Shown in pieces: positions 27,701-36,570 of a stretch of 64,000 nucleotides of DNA (position 1 is its first letter; every line of letters starts with the position of its first letter). The DNA lies in assembly GCA_964568805.1 (NCBI GenBank), contig CAZMRW010000001.1, positions 73,056 to 137,055 of the forward strand, written 5' to 3'. The notes below the pieces were generated by a model. The model did no database searches, had not been told where the DNA came from, and saw only the letters and a list, made by a program, of their open reading frames with translations. The translations under genes and the position numbers were made by a program. This stretch comes from CAZMRW01 sp964568805 (GTDB taxonomy: Bacteria > Pseudomonadota > Gammaproteobacteria > Methylococcales > Methylomonadaceae).

Positions 27701-28789
27701 CTATGATGCGTTTTTTTGCCAGGCCTCATAGCCTCCGTTAATCGACAGTACATTGTGATAACCCAGAACTTCTAAAGTTTGTGCGGCCAGGGCTGCGCGT
27801 CCTCCGGTACGGCAATAAACAAGAACAGTCTTCGACTTGTCTGATAGTTCGGGAAAATTGCCGACTTTAAATTCCAGTACGCCGCGTGGAATCGGTAATG
27901 CCTTGTCAAGATGGCCCGCTGCAAATTCGCTTTCTTCGCGTACATCGACCACCACGATATTGCCATCCTTCAGCAGTTGTTTGGTTTTTTCGACACTGAT
28001 TTCGGTGATGTGCTTTTTGGCCTCCGCCACCAAGTCCTGGCCGGTTGTCGTGGTGCGCTCGGGGCGCGTTGTTTCACGTTGAGCGAAGGCGTCCTGACGT
28101 TCATCTTCATCCAGGCCGCAGTAGCGGTTGGCCGGCACGGCTTCATCGATCAAACGAGGTTTCGGCAAATTCAGATTGTTCATGATTTCGATGAATTGCT
28201 CGCGGGTTTTTCCGGCCAGCCGCGGGTTGGTGGTGCGCTCCTGCATGATGCTGCTGACCCAGCGCTGCTGGTAATCATGACCCGGATAAACCAGTGTTTC
28301 ATCAGGAAGCGTGAACAGGCGCTGGGTGATGCAGTCATACAGTGCGCCGGCATCGCCGCTCTGGAAGTCGGTTCGTCCGCAGCCGCCGATAAACAAGGAA
28401 TCGCCGGTAAAAACGCGGTCACGCCATAAGAATGACACGCTGCCTTTGGTATGGCCCGGCGTGGCAATGACTTTGATCTGTTCGCTACCGAATTTAAGCA
28501 CATCGCCGTCCTGCAATTGCAAGTTTGCCCCCACTGCACCGCATAACTGGCTGACGCCGGTTTCTGCGCCGAGGCGCTGATGTAACAGTCCGCTGGCGGT
28601 AATATGGTCGGCATGGACATGGGTTTCCAGCGAGTATTTGAGGCTTAACCCGAGATCATTCAGGAAGGCGATGTATTCATCGATATGCGATTTCACGGGG
28701 TCGATCAGGACCGCTTCCTTGCTGACCGGATCGGCTATTAAATAAGTATACGTCCAGGTTTCTTGGTCGAATAATTGTTTGAAAATCAT
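27701..28789 (-). CDS. Persulfide dioxygenase (ETHE1-like) fused to a rhodanese domain
   Basis: The ATG at 28789 follows AGGAG and gives 362 residues; a longer frame lacks support. Residues 1-235 form a metallo-beta-lactamase domain with THVHADH (His57, His59, Asp61, His62), as in ETHE1. Residues about 255-360 form a rhodanese domain with the active loop CRTGGR. Such fusions oxidise glutathione persulfide to sulfite and exchange sulfur with thiosulfate. The gene leads the sulfide operon with sqr and SulP. A near-consensus sigma-54 promoter lies about 80 bases upstream of the start. Confidence 0.9.
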   Translation of the reverse strand: MIFKQLFDQETWTYTYLIADPVSKEAVLIDPVKSHIDEYIAFLNDLGLSLKYSLETHVHADHITASGLLHQRLGAETGVSQLCGAVGANLQLQDGDVLKFGSEQIKVIATPGHTKGSVSFLWRDRVFTGDSLFIGGCGRTDFQSGDAGALYDCITQRLFTLPDETLVYPGHDYQQRWVSSIMQERTTNPRLAGKTREQFIEIMNNLNLPKPRLIDEAVPANRYCGLDEDERQDAFAQRETTRPERTTTTGQDLVAEAKKHITEISVEKTKQLLKDGNIVVVDVREESEFAAGHLDKALPIPRGVLEFKVGNFPELSDKSKTVLVYCRTGGRAALAAQTLEVLGYHNVLSINGGYEAWQKNAS

Positions 28790-28869
28790 TTCGTGTCTCC
28801 TGTTGCTGCAATGTATTGGAATTATGGGTACGACGATCGTGCGATTGAAATCTCCTGTAGTGGTATAAG

Positions 28870-28884
28870 GCAAAGGATGTGCCA
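28870..28884 (-). promoter_or_regulatory. Sigma-54 (-24/-12) promoter for the sulfide operon
   Basis: Read on the minus strand the site is TGGCACATCCTTTGC, against the consensus TGGCACG-N4-TTGC. Only the seventh base differs, and the spacing is exact. It lies 81 bases upstream of the persulfide dioxygenase start and points towards it. In Cupriavidus the sqr-pdo genes are known to be driven by sigma-54 with the activator FisR; no fisR lies in this window. Confidence 0.75.
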
Positions 28885-28961
28885 AATTGAATATGTCATT
28901 AATAATTGTTGACTGCCTTGATTATTAAAGGGTTCCATCGGCCATCCTTTACAAGGCAGTT

Positions 28962-29015
28962 GTTTCACGCTGTTTCAGTGTAACATTAGCATGTTTCATT
29001 GAAACTGAGTGAAAC
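28962..29015. promoter_or_regulatory. Array of five GTTTCA/TGAAAC half-sites (candidate activator sites)
   Basis: GTTTCA occurs at 28962, 28972 and 28993, and TGAAAC at 29000 and 29010. The pair at 28993-29005 forms the palindrome GTTTCA-T-TGAAAC. Two intervals are 10 bases, close to one helical turn. The array is about 80-145 bases upstream of the sigma-54 site, the usual place for enhancer-binding protein sites. The bound protein is not known from the sequence. Confidence 0.55.
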
Positions 29016-29147
29016 GGTGCGCCAAACCGTCGTAAATCCATATTGTGCGTTCGATGGGTGAAAAAACGGATTACCATGCCGGTTATGCAGTGGCAATGGT
29101 AGCAGGTCATTTTGCCTGCGAGGGGCGGAACGCGTAAGACAGCAATT

Positions 29148-29411
29148 TTAAATAATTTCGATGCCGTTAATATCGCCTTGATCGGTCAGTTTCAGCCGCA
29201 ATCGTCCGTAACAGGATTTTTGATCGGCCTGACAGCCGGAGCCTTCCATAACGCTTTCCAGAAAAGTCACATAGATCAGAAGGCTGTCCGCATTTCTTTC
29301 CAATATTTCGTAATGGATCGAATCGTTGATGATCCATCCGTTTTGGCTGCAAAATGCGGTTAATTCCTTGCAAGTTTCCAAGGCGTTGATAACAGGGTCT
29401 GTCTGATTCAT
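29148..29411 (-). CDS. Small hypothetical protein, 87 aa
   Basis: I favour the ATG at 29411 (MNQTDPVINALETCKEL); the frame upstream to 29639 overlaps the permease gene. The product is acidic and soluble, with three cysteines in the middle and C-terminal parts and a beta-rich end (RLRLKLTDQGDINGIEII). I do not recognise the family. It lies between the OppC-like permease and the sulfide operon on the same strand, 113 bases behind the permease stop. Confidence 0.5.
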   Translation of the reverse strand: MNQTDPVINALETCKELTAFCSQNGWIINDSIHYEILERNADSLLIYVTFLESVMEGSGCQADQKSCYGRLRLKLTDQGDINGIEII

Positions 29412-29524
29412 GGGTAGGATACCTTTGGTGTCAAAATCATTAGCGGACAGGATAACCCTGTCATTTTTTAAGTCCGGTCTTCGGTTGACCGATATGCCAT
29501 TACCGGGCCGGTCGGCTTCATCGA

Positions 29525-30868
29525 TTAGCCGTTTCCGCTCCGTCTGGGGTCGAATGCATCCTGAACGGTATCGGCAAATAAATTTGCCGCAAGCACCAGC
29601 ACGAACATAAAGACAAACGCGGCGGATAAAGACCACCAAACGATCGGTTCGCGAGCCATTTCCAGGCGAGCGCCGTTAATCATGTTGCCCCAGCTATAGG
29701 TGGTCGGATCGACGCCGATATTGATGTAAGACAAGACCGCTTCCGCCAGCACCAGAGAACTGAAATCGAGCACGACCGAAATAAACACGATATGCATGAC
29801 ATTGGGCAGGATATGACGCAGTAGAATCGAGCCCTGTTTAACCCCTAATGCCTGTGCTGCAAGCACAAACTCCATTTCCCTGAGCTTAAGGGTTTCCGCT
29901 CTAAGTAGGCGGCATAATCCGGTCCAGCTGGTTACCCCTAAAATCAGGCAAAGAAACAGGAGCCGCATGTCGGCGCGGACGATGATGCTGGTAAAAGCCT
30001 CTTCATGATTGGCCATATAGACCTGAACCATTAATATCGACGCGGCAATCAACAGGACGCCGGGAATGGAATTGAGCGTGGTATAAATATACTGGATGAC
30101 ATCATCTATCCAGCCTCTGAAAAAGCCGGCCAGAATTCCGAAAACGATAGCCATCGGCAGCATAATCAGGGTTGTCAGCGTGCCGATCACCAGGCCGGTG
30201 CGGACACTTTTTATGGATTGATAAAATACATCCTCCCCGACTTTGTCCGTGCCCAGGACGTGATAATAGCCGGATAAATAACACAAGGTGTAACTGATCG
30301 AAACCAGGATAAATACAACGGCCCAGACAGTTTTCGCAGTCGTACCTCTGAGAAGCCGCATAGAACGACCTTTTAACGTGCCCCAAAGAAGCACCATAAA
30401 AAATGCAAAAAGGCTGGAACCCTGGAAAAACCCGTACAGCGATTTTTGTAATATATCGCTCCATTTTTCGGTGTCGGGATTGGCCAGGTGGCGGCCGCCA
30501 AATTGGAGTCGCGGATAATCCCAGTGTGTGCTGCCGTCCGGCAGGGTTGTCATTTCCTTGTTGTAAAGCGTGACGGCAAATGGCGCCGAATAGGTTTTTT
30601 CACCGTGCTGCCTGAGCGGAGTCGCCCAATAGTCCAGCAGGCTGATGATGTCATGATCGGTGCCGTTCGTGGGTTTAAAATGCACCGAGTCCAGCAGGCC
30701 GATAATGATAAAAAAACATAATACCGCCAGCGAAACCATGCCGACTCTGTTGCCGGCTATGACTTGCAGAGGACGCTTGAAATGTTCCTTGCCGCGCAGA
30801 TACATCGCCAGTGCGGTCATGATGACAATCAGGACGTATATCAGGGCGTCGGTCCATAAAACAATCAT
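29525..30868 (-). CDS. Orphan OppC-like ABC transporter permease
   Basis: The 447-residue protein has an N-terminal helix, an unusually long extracytoplasmic region with a second hydrophobic stretch (about residues 40-155), and then the standard binding-protein-dependent permease core. The EAA loop reads AAQALGVKQGSILLRHILPN, where the ATPase would dock. The best match is the peptide/nickel DppC/OppC branch. No ATPase, second permease or substrate-binding gene is near, so the partners must be encoded elsewhere. The ATG at 30868 is the only plausible start. Confidence 0.82.
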   Translation of the reverse strand: MIVLWTDALIYVLIVIMTALAMYLRGKEHFKRPLQVIAGNRVGMVSLAVLCFFIIIGLLDSVHFKPTNGTDHDIISLLDYWATPLRQHGEKTYSAPFAVTLYNKEMTTLPDGSTHWDYPRLQFGGRHLANPDTEKWSDILQKSLYGFFQGSSLFAFFMVLLWGTLKGRSMRLLRGTTAKTVWAVVFILVSISYTLCYLSGYYHVLGTDKVGEDVFYQSIKSVRTGLVIGTLTTLIMLPMAIVFGILAGFFRGWIDDVIQYIYTTLNSIPGVLLIAASILMVQVYMANHEEAFTSIIVRADMRLLFLCLILGVTSWTGLCRLLRAETLKLREMEFVLAAQALGVKQGSILLRHILPNVMHIVFISVVLDFSSLVLAEAVLSYINIGVDPTTYSWGNMINGARLEMAREPIVWWSLSAAFVFMFVLVLAANLFADTVQDAFDPRRSGNG

Positions 30869-31169
30869 TTGAAAATCTTTACTCCAGGGGATCAGTATAT
30901 GGAAAACAGGCCCGGTGCATCAGGCCGATGCCGTTTAATCATTTTCCCATAAGTTTATCGAACAACAGATTTTTTTGTAATTATGATAAAATTTCGATTG
31001 GTCGGATTCCGTGACCAAGGTTAGTCTTGTTATCAAGCCCGGATCGTTATTGCTGTCCAATCCGGCTGGTCTGACTGAGCAATGGTGCGGGATTGTGTTG
31101 TGATGTGGGGCTTTTTGGCCGACACTATCGCTTTCGTTTATTATCTTTAACTTCACAGCTTATAACCTC
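30869..31169. other. Divergent gap between OppC-like gene and pfp
   Basis: The roughly 300-base gap is AT-rich near 30950-31000 (for example TTATGATAAAATTT), which suits promoters. No gene or strong dyad was recognised. Confidence 0.4.
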
Positions 31170-32399
31170 ATGAACAAACCCAAGAAAGTCGCAATTCTCA
31201 CCGCAGGCGGATTGGCGCCTTGCCTTAACTCAGCCATAGGCAGTCTGATCGAACGCTACACCGAAATCGATCCTTCGATTGAAATTATTTGCTACCGCAG
31301 CGGCTATAAAGGTCTCCTGCTGGGTGATGCTATTAAAGTCACACCGGCTATACGGGAAAAAGCCGGATTATTGCAACGTTTCGGCGGTTCGGTGATCGGT
31401 AATAGCCGCGTTAAATTAACCAACGTTAAAGACTGCATCAAACGCGGTCTGGTGCAGGAAGGTCAGGACCCGCAAAAAGTCGCTGCCGACCAGCTGGTTA
31501 AAGACGGCGTCGACATTCTTCACACCATCGGCGGAGACGATACCAATACGGCTGCAGCCGATCTGGCGGCTTTTCTGGCTAAAAACGATTATGGACTGAC
31601 CGTCATCGGTTTGCCGAAAACGGTCGATAATGACGTATTTCCTATCCGGCAATCGCTGGGCGCCTGGACTGCTGCCGAGCAGGGCGCGCGTTATTTCTGG
31701 AATGTGGTGGCCGAAAACAATTCCAATCCCCGGATGCTGATCGTGCACGAAGTCATGGGCCGCAGTTGCGGCTGGCTGACTGCCGCGACTGCCCTGGAAT
31801 ATCGCAAATTGCTTGACCGCGCCGAATGGTTACCCGAACTTGGCCTTGATCGCGCCGCGTTTGAAGTCCATGGCGTTTTTGTCCCCGAAATGAGCGTCGA
31901 TTTGGCTGCCGAAGCCAAACGTCTGCGAGCCGTGATGGACAAAGCCGATTGCGTTAATATTTTTGTTTCCGAAGGCGCCGGCGTTGAAGCGATCGTAGCC
32001 GAAATGCAGGCTAAAGGTCAGGAAGTGCCTCGCGATGCTTTCGGCCATATCAAACTGGACGCAGTCAATCCGGGCAAGTGGTTTGGAGAGCAATTCGCGC
32101 AGATGATCGGCGCCGAAAAAACGCTGGTGCAAAAATCAGGTTATTTCGCTCGTGCTTCCGCGGCCAATGCCGAAGACATTCGTCTGATCAAATCCTGCGC
32201 CGATCTCGCCGTAGAGTGCGCGATGCGCCGTGAAGCCGGCGTCATCGGGCATGACGAAGACCGCGGCAATATTCTGCGCGCTATCGAGTTTCCCCGCATT
32301 AAAGGCGGCAAACCTTTTGACATCGATGCCGCCTGGTTTAACCAGACACTCAGTGAAATCGGTCAAACCAAGGGCGGCCGAGTTGAGACCAGCCACTAA
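31170..32399 (+). CDS. pfp: Pyrophosphate-dependent 6-phosphofructokinase
   Basis: The 409-residue protein starts AILTAGGLAPCLNSAIGS, has GGDDTNT at 121-127 and PKTVDND at 149-155. Asp in the second acidic position of GGDD and Lys before TVDND are the known marks of PPi rather than ATP use. The enzyme interconverts fructose-6-phosphate and fructose-1,6-bisphosphate reversibly with PPi. In methanotrophs of this group PPi-PFK replaces the ATP enzyme and links the ribulose monophosphate cycle to glycolysis. The gene is monocistronic and ends in a hairpin. Confidence 0.92.
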   Translation: MNKPKKVAILTAGGLAPCLNSAIGSLIERYTEIDPSIEIICYRSGYKGLLLGDAIKVTPAIREKAGLLQRFGGSVIGNSRVKLTNVKDCIKRGLVQEGQDPQKVAADQLVKDGVDILHTIGGDDTNTAAADLAAFLAKNDYGLTVIGLPKTVDNDVFPIRQSLGAWTAAEQGARYFWNVVAENNSNPRMLIVHEVMGRSCGWLTAATALEYRKLLDRAEWLPELGLDRAAFEVHGVFVPEMSVDLAAEAKRLRAVMDKADCVNIFVSEGAGVEAIVAEMQAKGQEVPRDAFGHIKLDAVNPGKWFGEQFAQMIGAEKTLVQKSGYFARASAANAEDIRLIKSCADLAVECAMRREAGVIGHDEDRGNILRAIEFPRIKGGKPFDIDAAWFNQTLSEIGQTKGGRVETSH

Positions 32400-32957
32400 T
32401 TCAGGCTGAATAGATAAAATGCCGGGAAACTGCCCACCAATCAAGGCGTTTCCCGGCATTATCTGTACTTTGCAAAATGTGAAATATTTAACAATTTAAT
32501 CATCAAAAGTTGATTAAAGTATATGAACTTACTTTAGCTCTTCATGCTAGCCGTAGATAAACTTTTGGTTACGACAATACACCCAATCAGTAATACTTCT
32601 GTTTGGGCGGGTTGTTTTGCAGAGGATTAGCGCCGCTTGGGTTTTTCGGGCATTGGAAGTTTATTACGGCTTAATTCCCGGAACTCAGTTTAGTAATGCT
32701 CTATTTGTTTTTGCATCCCTTTTCTATCGATGTACATCGAGCCGGACAATAATTACAACATCCAGCTATGCAGCAAGCTTATCAAAGGTTTGAAAAGTCA
32801 ACATCCAGATAAAACTTATCAGGATCAACAAATTATCGTTGATAAATAAGCCGTGATGACGCCGTGCCGTTAAGTTGTCGCCGATTTTTAATTATTACTA
32901 CATTGAGGATGCCGTTATTCATTACCCGATTTCAGTCGAATCAGAACCCCATACAGT
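32400..32957. other. 558-base gap downstream of pfp
   Basis: Apart from the terminator at 32418-32460 I see no gene. A 37-codon frame at about 32730 has no recognisable content. The final 100 bases are the presumed promoter and leader of the TIR-nSTAND gene. Confidence 0.4.
32418..32460. terminator. Strong hairpin behind pfp
   Basis: AATGCCGGGAAAC and its exact complement are separated by 17 bases. The stem is GC-rich with 13 pairs and lies 19 bases after the pfp stop codon. A short T-run follows only in the minus-strand reading, so termination of pfp may be Rho-assisted or the site bidirectional. Confidence 0.65.
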
Positions 32958-35678
32958 ATGGCTAGTACAAATAAATACGATGTCTTTCTGAGCTTCGATT
33001 GGCTGGACCATCATAACGTTATGGTTTTGGCGGACAAACTCAGAGCGCAAAATATAAAAGTCTTTCTCGATCGTTGGTATCTGCGCCCCGATTCGCCATG
33101 GCCTCAGGAACTGGATCGCATTCTTTCTTCATGTGCATCCGTGGTCATCTGCATCGGTTCCGGGGAAATGGATAACTGGCAGCAGCGGGAGGTCTGTTTT
33201 GCTCTTGAAAAAAGGAAGTCGGATACTGATTTTCCGGTGCTCCCGTTGCTATTGCCAGGTGCGGAGCCGGCGCTCGGTTTATTGAGTCTGGATATCTGGA
33301 TCGATTTGCGGCAGGGATTGGATCAGTCCTTGCCTTTGACTATGTTGTCGGCAATTATTCGCCGCCGCCCCTTGGGCAGTGATTTTCAACAGCGAATAAA
33401 GGAAACGAAGAGCGGTCTTAATCCTTACAAGGGACTTGCCCATTTTCGTGAAGAGGATGCGCCTTTTTATTATGGCCGGGAGGAGGCCGTAACAAAACTC
33501 ACTGAGATCATCAGGCGTAGCCATTTTGCTGCCGTGGTGGGTGACTCGGGAAGCGGCAAGTCTTCTCTGGTAAGGGCCGGCCTGATTCCCGTATTGCGTA
33601 AAGAAGTGCAGGAACCCTGGGAGATTGTAACCATCGTTCCGGGTGACAGGCCTTTATACAACCTCACGTCGGCTTTCGTGACCTTGCTTTATCCCGGTTT
33701 CGATGAAGAGAAACGGTCGCTCAAAATTGCAGAACACCAACAGGCGCTGGAAAAGCAACCCGCGCAAGTTAAAAACTGGATCAATATAATCAGGAAGAGC
33801 CAGCCCCTTTCTGGCCGATTTCTGTTGGTGGTCGATCAATGGGAAGAATTGTACGCATTGCAGCCAAACGGTGATAACCAAGAAGCCAGAGACCGGAAAG
33901 GAAGTGCCGTAACGGCTTTCATCGAAGCGTTACTTGCCGCGACCGAGACCGGTATATTCTCGGTCGTTCTGGCCATCCGGTCCGATTTTATGACGCATGC
34001 CATTAGCCATCGTCCGTTAGCGGATAGATTGGTGGATTCGCAGCTTAACCTTGGGCCCATGAGGCGGGAAGAATTGCAATGGGCTATCGAAAAACCCGCC
34101 GAACAAGCAGGATCGGGATTTGAAGACAGTCTGGTTGAAGTCATGTTAAATGATGCCTTGCTGAATCCCGGCAGCCTGCCTTTGCTGGAATTTGCGTTGC
34201 AGCGCCTGTGGGACGACCCCGAGCGGTGCGGAGGCAATATGCGGCAACAGGCTTATACTGCCATGCAAGGGCTTGCCGGTGCATTGATACGCACGACGAG
34301 CGAGGCGTACCGGACGCTCTCGGATCAGGGCCAAAAAATTGCGCAACTTATTTTGGTGGAGCTGGTGCAAACCGGGGAGGATATGGGCGATATCAGCAGG
34401 CGTGTGGCAATAACCAAATTCGGAGCAGAGGCTCTACCGGTCATTAAGCATTTGATGGATCAAAATCTGTTGGTGATTAAAAAAGGACTGGAAGAGGGAC
34501 AGGATACCGTAGAGTTGGCCCATGAAACGCTCATCCGGCAATGGCGCCAATTAAGAAGTTGGCTGATTGACGATCGTCAATTTAATAGTTGGCGTGCAAA
34601 ACTGGATCTGGCGCTGGAAAAGGGCGAATGGCTTGAGAAGCATCGGTTGAGGGAGGCCCGGCTCTGGCGCTTGGTTAAGCGGAATCAACTGTACAAGAGT
34701 GAACTGGATTTTATCGCCAAGAGCTATACGCGGACGATCATTCACAGGGCCAAGTTGGCGGCCGCAGTCTTACTGCCGACCGGCTTGGCGGCGGCATTTG
34801 CGTTTTGGGTGGGTACTGAGGAACTGTTATCGCCTAAGCTTGGCGTCTATGTCCTGTTGGCTAAAGCCGGCGTCACTTTCTTCATAGAACCTGAAATGGT
34901 TGACATTCCGTCTGAAGAGGATGCTGAGAAAGCGAATGCACTTTCTTTTTTGATGGGATCGAAGACTAACGAGAAAGATGCGGACATCATTGAACGACCG
35001 CAGCATCGCGTGACCATCAACAAGCCCTTCCATATGAGTCAGTACGAGATTACTTTTGATCAGTATCAGGTGTTTGCCTATTTAATCGATCGCGACGGGG
35101 GCTGCGCCGACAAACACAAAATCGAAACCTCCAGGGTTCAGGATGAGCATTGGGGGCGCGGCAAACGCCCCGCGATCAATGTCAGTTGGAGCGATGCGAT
35201 ATGTTATGCCCAGTGGCTGTCGAAAATAACAGGGGTCAAAAACCCTTACCGTCTACCTACCGAAGCGGAATGGGAATACGCCGCGCGCGCCGGAACAGAA
35301 TCCGTGTTTTGGTGGGGAAGCACGATGGAAAAGCAAATGGCGGTATGCGACGGTTGCCGAAGCGACTGGCAGGGCAAAAGCGAGCGCAAGCAAACCGCCG
35401 AAGTGGATGATTCCGCATTTAAGGCGAACGCCTGGGGTCTTTATCATACCAGCGGCAATGTATGGGAATGGGTGCAGGATTGCTGGCACGACAGTTATTA
35501 TTCGGCTCCCGCTGACGGTTCGGCCTGGCTGTCTCAAAATAACGGCAACTGCGGACGGCATGTTCTGCGCGGCGGATCCTGGGTCGATACCCCTGTCGGC
35601 TTGCGCTCTGCGCATCGCTACAAGCTAAATGCCGATTACCGGTATTACAATGTCGGTTTCCGTCTCGCCCAGGATTAA
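32958..35678 (+). CDS. TIR-nSTAND NTPase-FGE domain protein, predicted immune-type sensor
   Basis: The 906-residue protein begins with a TIR domain (YDVFLSF at 7-13; Glu78 in WQQREVCFAL sits where catalytic Glu lies in NAD-cleaving TIRs). An nSTAND1 module follows: GLNPYKGLAHFREED from residue 153, FYYGREE, Walker A GDSGSGKSS (195-203), Walker B FLLVVDQWEE with Asp293. A hydrophobic segment lies near 597-618. Residues about 640-906 are a formylglycine-generating-enzyme-type domain (RLPTEAEWEYAARAG, NVWEWVQDCW, LRGGSW, VGFRLA). STAND proteins with TIR effectors act in abortive defence. The gene stands alone. The defence role is inference. Confidence 0.85.
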   Translation: MASTNKYDVFLSFDWLDHHNVMVLADKLRAQNIKVFLDRWYLRPDSPWPQELDRILSSCASVVICIGSGEMDNWQQREVCFALEKRKSDTDFPVLPLLLPGAEPALGLLSLDIWIDLRQGLDQSLPLTMLSAIIRRRPLGSDFQQRIKETKSGLNPYKGLAHFREEDAPFYYGREEAVTKLTEIIRRSHFAAVVGDSGSGKSSLVRAGLIPVLRKEVQEPWEIVTIVPGDRPLYNLTSAFVTLLYPGFDEEKRSLKIAEHQQALEKQPAQVKNWINIIRKSQPLSGRFLLVVDQWEELYALQPNGDNQEARDRKGSAVTAFIEALLAATETGIFSVVLAIRSDFMTHAISHRPLADRLVDSQLNLGPMRREELQWAIEKPAEQAGSGFEDSLVEVMLNDALLNPGSLPLLEFALQRLWDDPERCGGNMRQQAYTAMQGLAGALIRTTSEAYRTLSDQGQKIAQLILVELVQTGEDMGDISRRVAITKFGAEALPVIKHLMDQNLLVIKKGLEEGQDTVELAHETLIRQWRQLRSWLIDDRQFNSWRAKLDLALEKGEWLEKHRLREARLWRLVKRNQLYKSELDFIAKSYTRTIIHRAKLAAAVLLPTGLAAAFAFWVGTEELLSPKLGVYVLLAKAGVTFFIEPEMVDIPSEEDAEKANALSFLMGSKTNEKDADIIERPQHRVTINKPFHMSQYEITFDQYQVFAYLIDRDGGCADKHKIETSRVQDEHWGRGKRPAINVSWSDAICYAQWLSKITGVKNPYRLPTEAEWEYAARAGTESVFWWGSTMEKQMAVCDGCRSDWQGKSERKQTAEVDDSAFKANAWGLYHTSGNVWEWVQDCWHDSYYSAPADGSAWLSQNNGNCGRHVLRGGSWVDTPVGLRSAHRYKLNADYRYYNVGFRLAQD

Positions 35679-35747
35679 GCGATTTACACTATTTTCGGAG
35701 AGTTTGCAGAAGACAGCATGCAAGTGCCTATGAAAGACTCGCCTGAG

Positions 35748-35790
35748 GCAAACTATCCTGCAGCCTGATTATGGCTGCAGGAGGATTTGC
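35748..35790. terminator. Bidirectional terminator-like hairpin between convergent genes
   Basis: TCCTGCAGCC pairs with GGCTGCAGGA across a 7-base loop. After a 3-base internal loop the stem continues as GCAAA with TTTGC. It lies between the ends of the TIR-nSTAND gene and the OmpA-like gene, where both transcripts must stop. Confidence 0.6.
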
Positions 35791-35794
35791 TGCA

Positions 35795-36490
35795 CTATTT
35801 TAAGCCGGCGCAATCCTGGTAATCAGGATGAACGGAACTCATCATGACCACCCGGTGGTGCTGATTGGGCGTATTGTCAGGACCTTCTGCTTCGCCTACG
35901 GATTTAACACGGAGTTGTTCCGGTCTGGCTCCCTGTTGGACCAGCAACTGGCTGACAGTGGCCGCTCTTCTCTCCGCTAAGTTTTGGTTGCTTTGCGTAC
36001 TGCCGACCGTGTCGGTGTAAGCCGTCACGTCTGCCGACGCGTCGGGATGTGATTGCAAATAGCTGCCCAGGGTTGCTATTTCTGCCTGTTCGGTTTTGTA
36101 CGGTACGTCGCTGCCGGTTTTGAAATAGGCGGCGGCGTGCTCGGCGACCTCACTCAAATGATGGTTAGGGCTATGCACCGCGGTTAGCCACCGACACAGC
36201 GCTTTTTCCGATTCAAACCGGTGTTTGGCGGCTTCCCGCGCGGCATCAATCGCTTTTTGCCCTTCTTCTATGTTCCAATATTCGTCATTTTTCCAATGAT
36301 CTAGTACATTATTGGCATCCTCCAGCGCTTCTTCAGCCAATTCCTCATGATAAATGGATTGGCCGTAATGACCGGCCGTAACGGCGTCAATTTCCGATGT
36401 GAGTACCGGAATGTCCTTATGCGGGGGCGTACAGCCGGCAAGAGCTGTAACCAATACAGCACAGGGCAGGTATATACATTGTCTGTTCAT
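35795..36490 (-). CDS. OmpA-family lipoprotein
   Basis: The 231-residue protein has a lipoprotein signal with lipobox LAGC (Cys20), then a helical, Glu/Ala-rich middle region (about 45-110). The C-terminal OmpA-like peptidoglycan-binding domain contains LGSYLQSHPDASADVTAYTD, QNLAERRAATVSQLL and LRVKSVGEAEGP. It is likely anchored in the outer membrane and contacts peptidoglycan. It follows the TIGR04073-like gene on the same strand, with about 80 bases between, so the two may be co-transcribed. Confidence 0.85.
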   Translation of the reverse strand: MNRQCIYLPCAVLVTALAGCTPPHKDIPVLTSEIDAVTAGHYGQSIYHEELAEEALEDANNVLDHWKNDEYWNIEEGQKAIDAAREAAKHRFESEKALCRWLTAVHSPNHHLSEVAEHAAAYFKTGSDVPYKTEQAEIATLGSYLQSHPDASADVTAYTDTVGSTQSNQNLAERRAATVSQLLVQQGARPEQLRVKSVGEAEGPDNTPNQHHRVVMMSSVHPDYQDCAGLK

Positions 36491-36570
36491 AATCTTATCC
36501 TCTTAGTCCAATTCAATCATCGTATCTTGATGGAAGTTTTTAACGATAATCCCACCGGGTCAACGGCGGC

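Noticed and set aside
32730..32843. Short frame beginning ATGTACATCGAG in the pfp-TIR gap
   Set aside because: Only 37 codons, no ribosome site and no recognisable family; too weak to call a gene.
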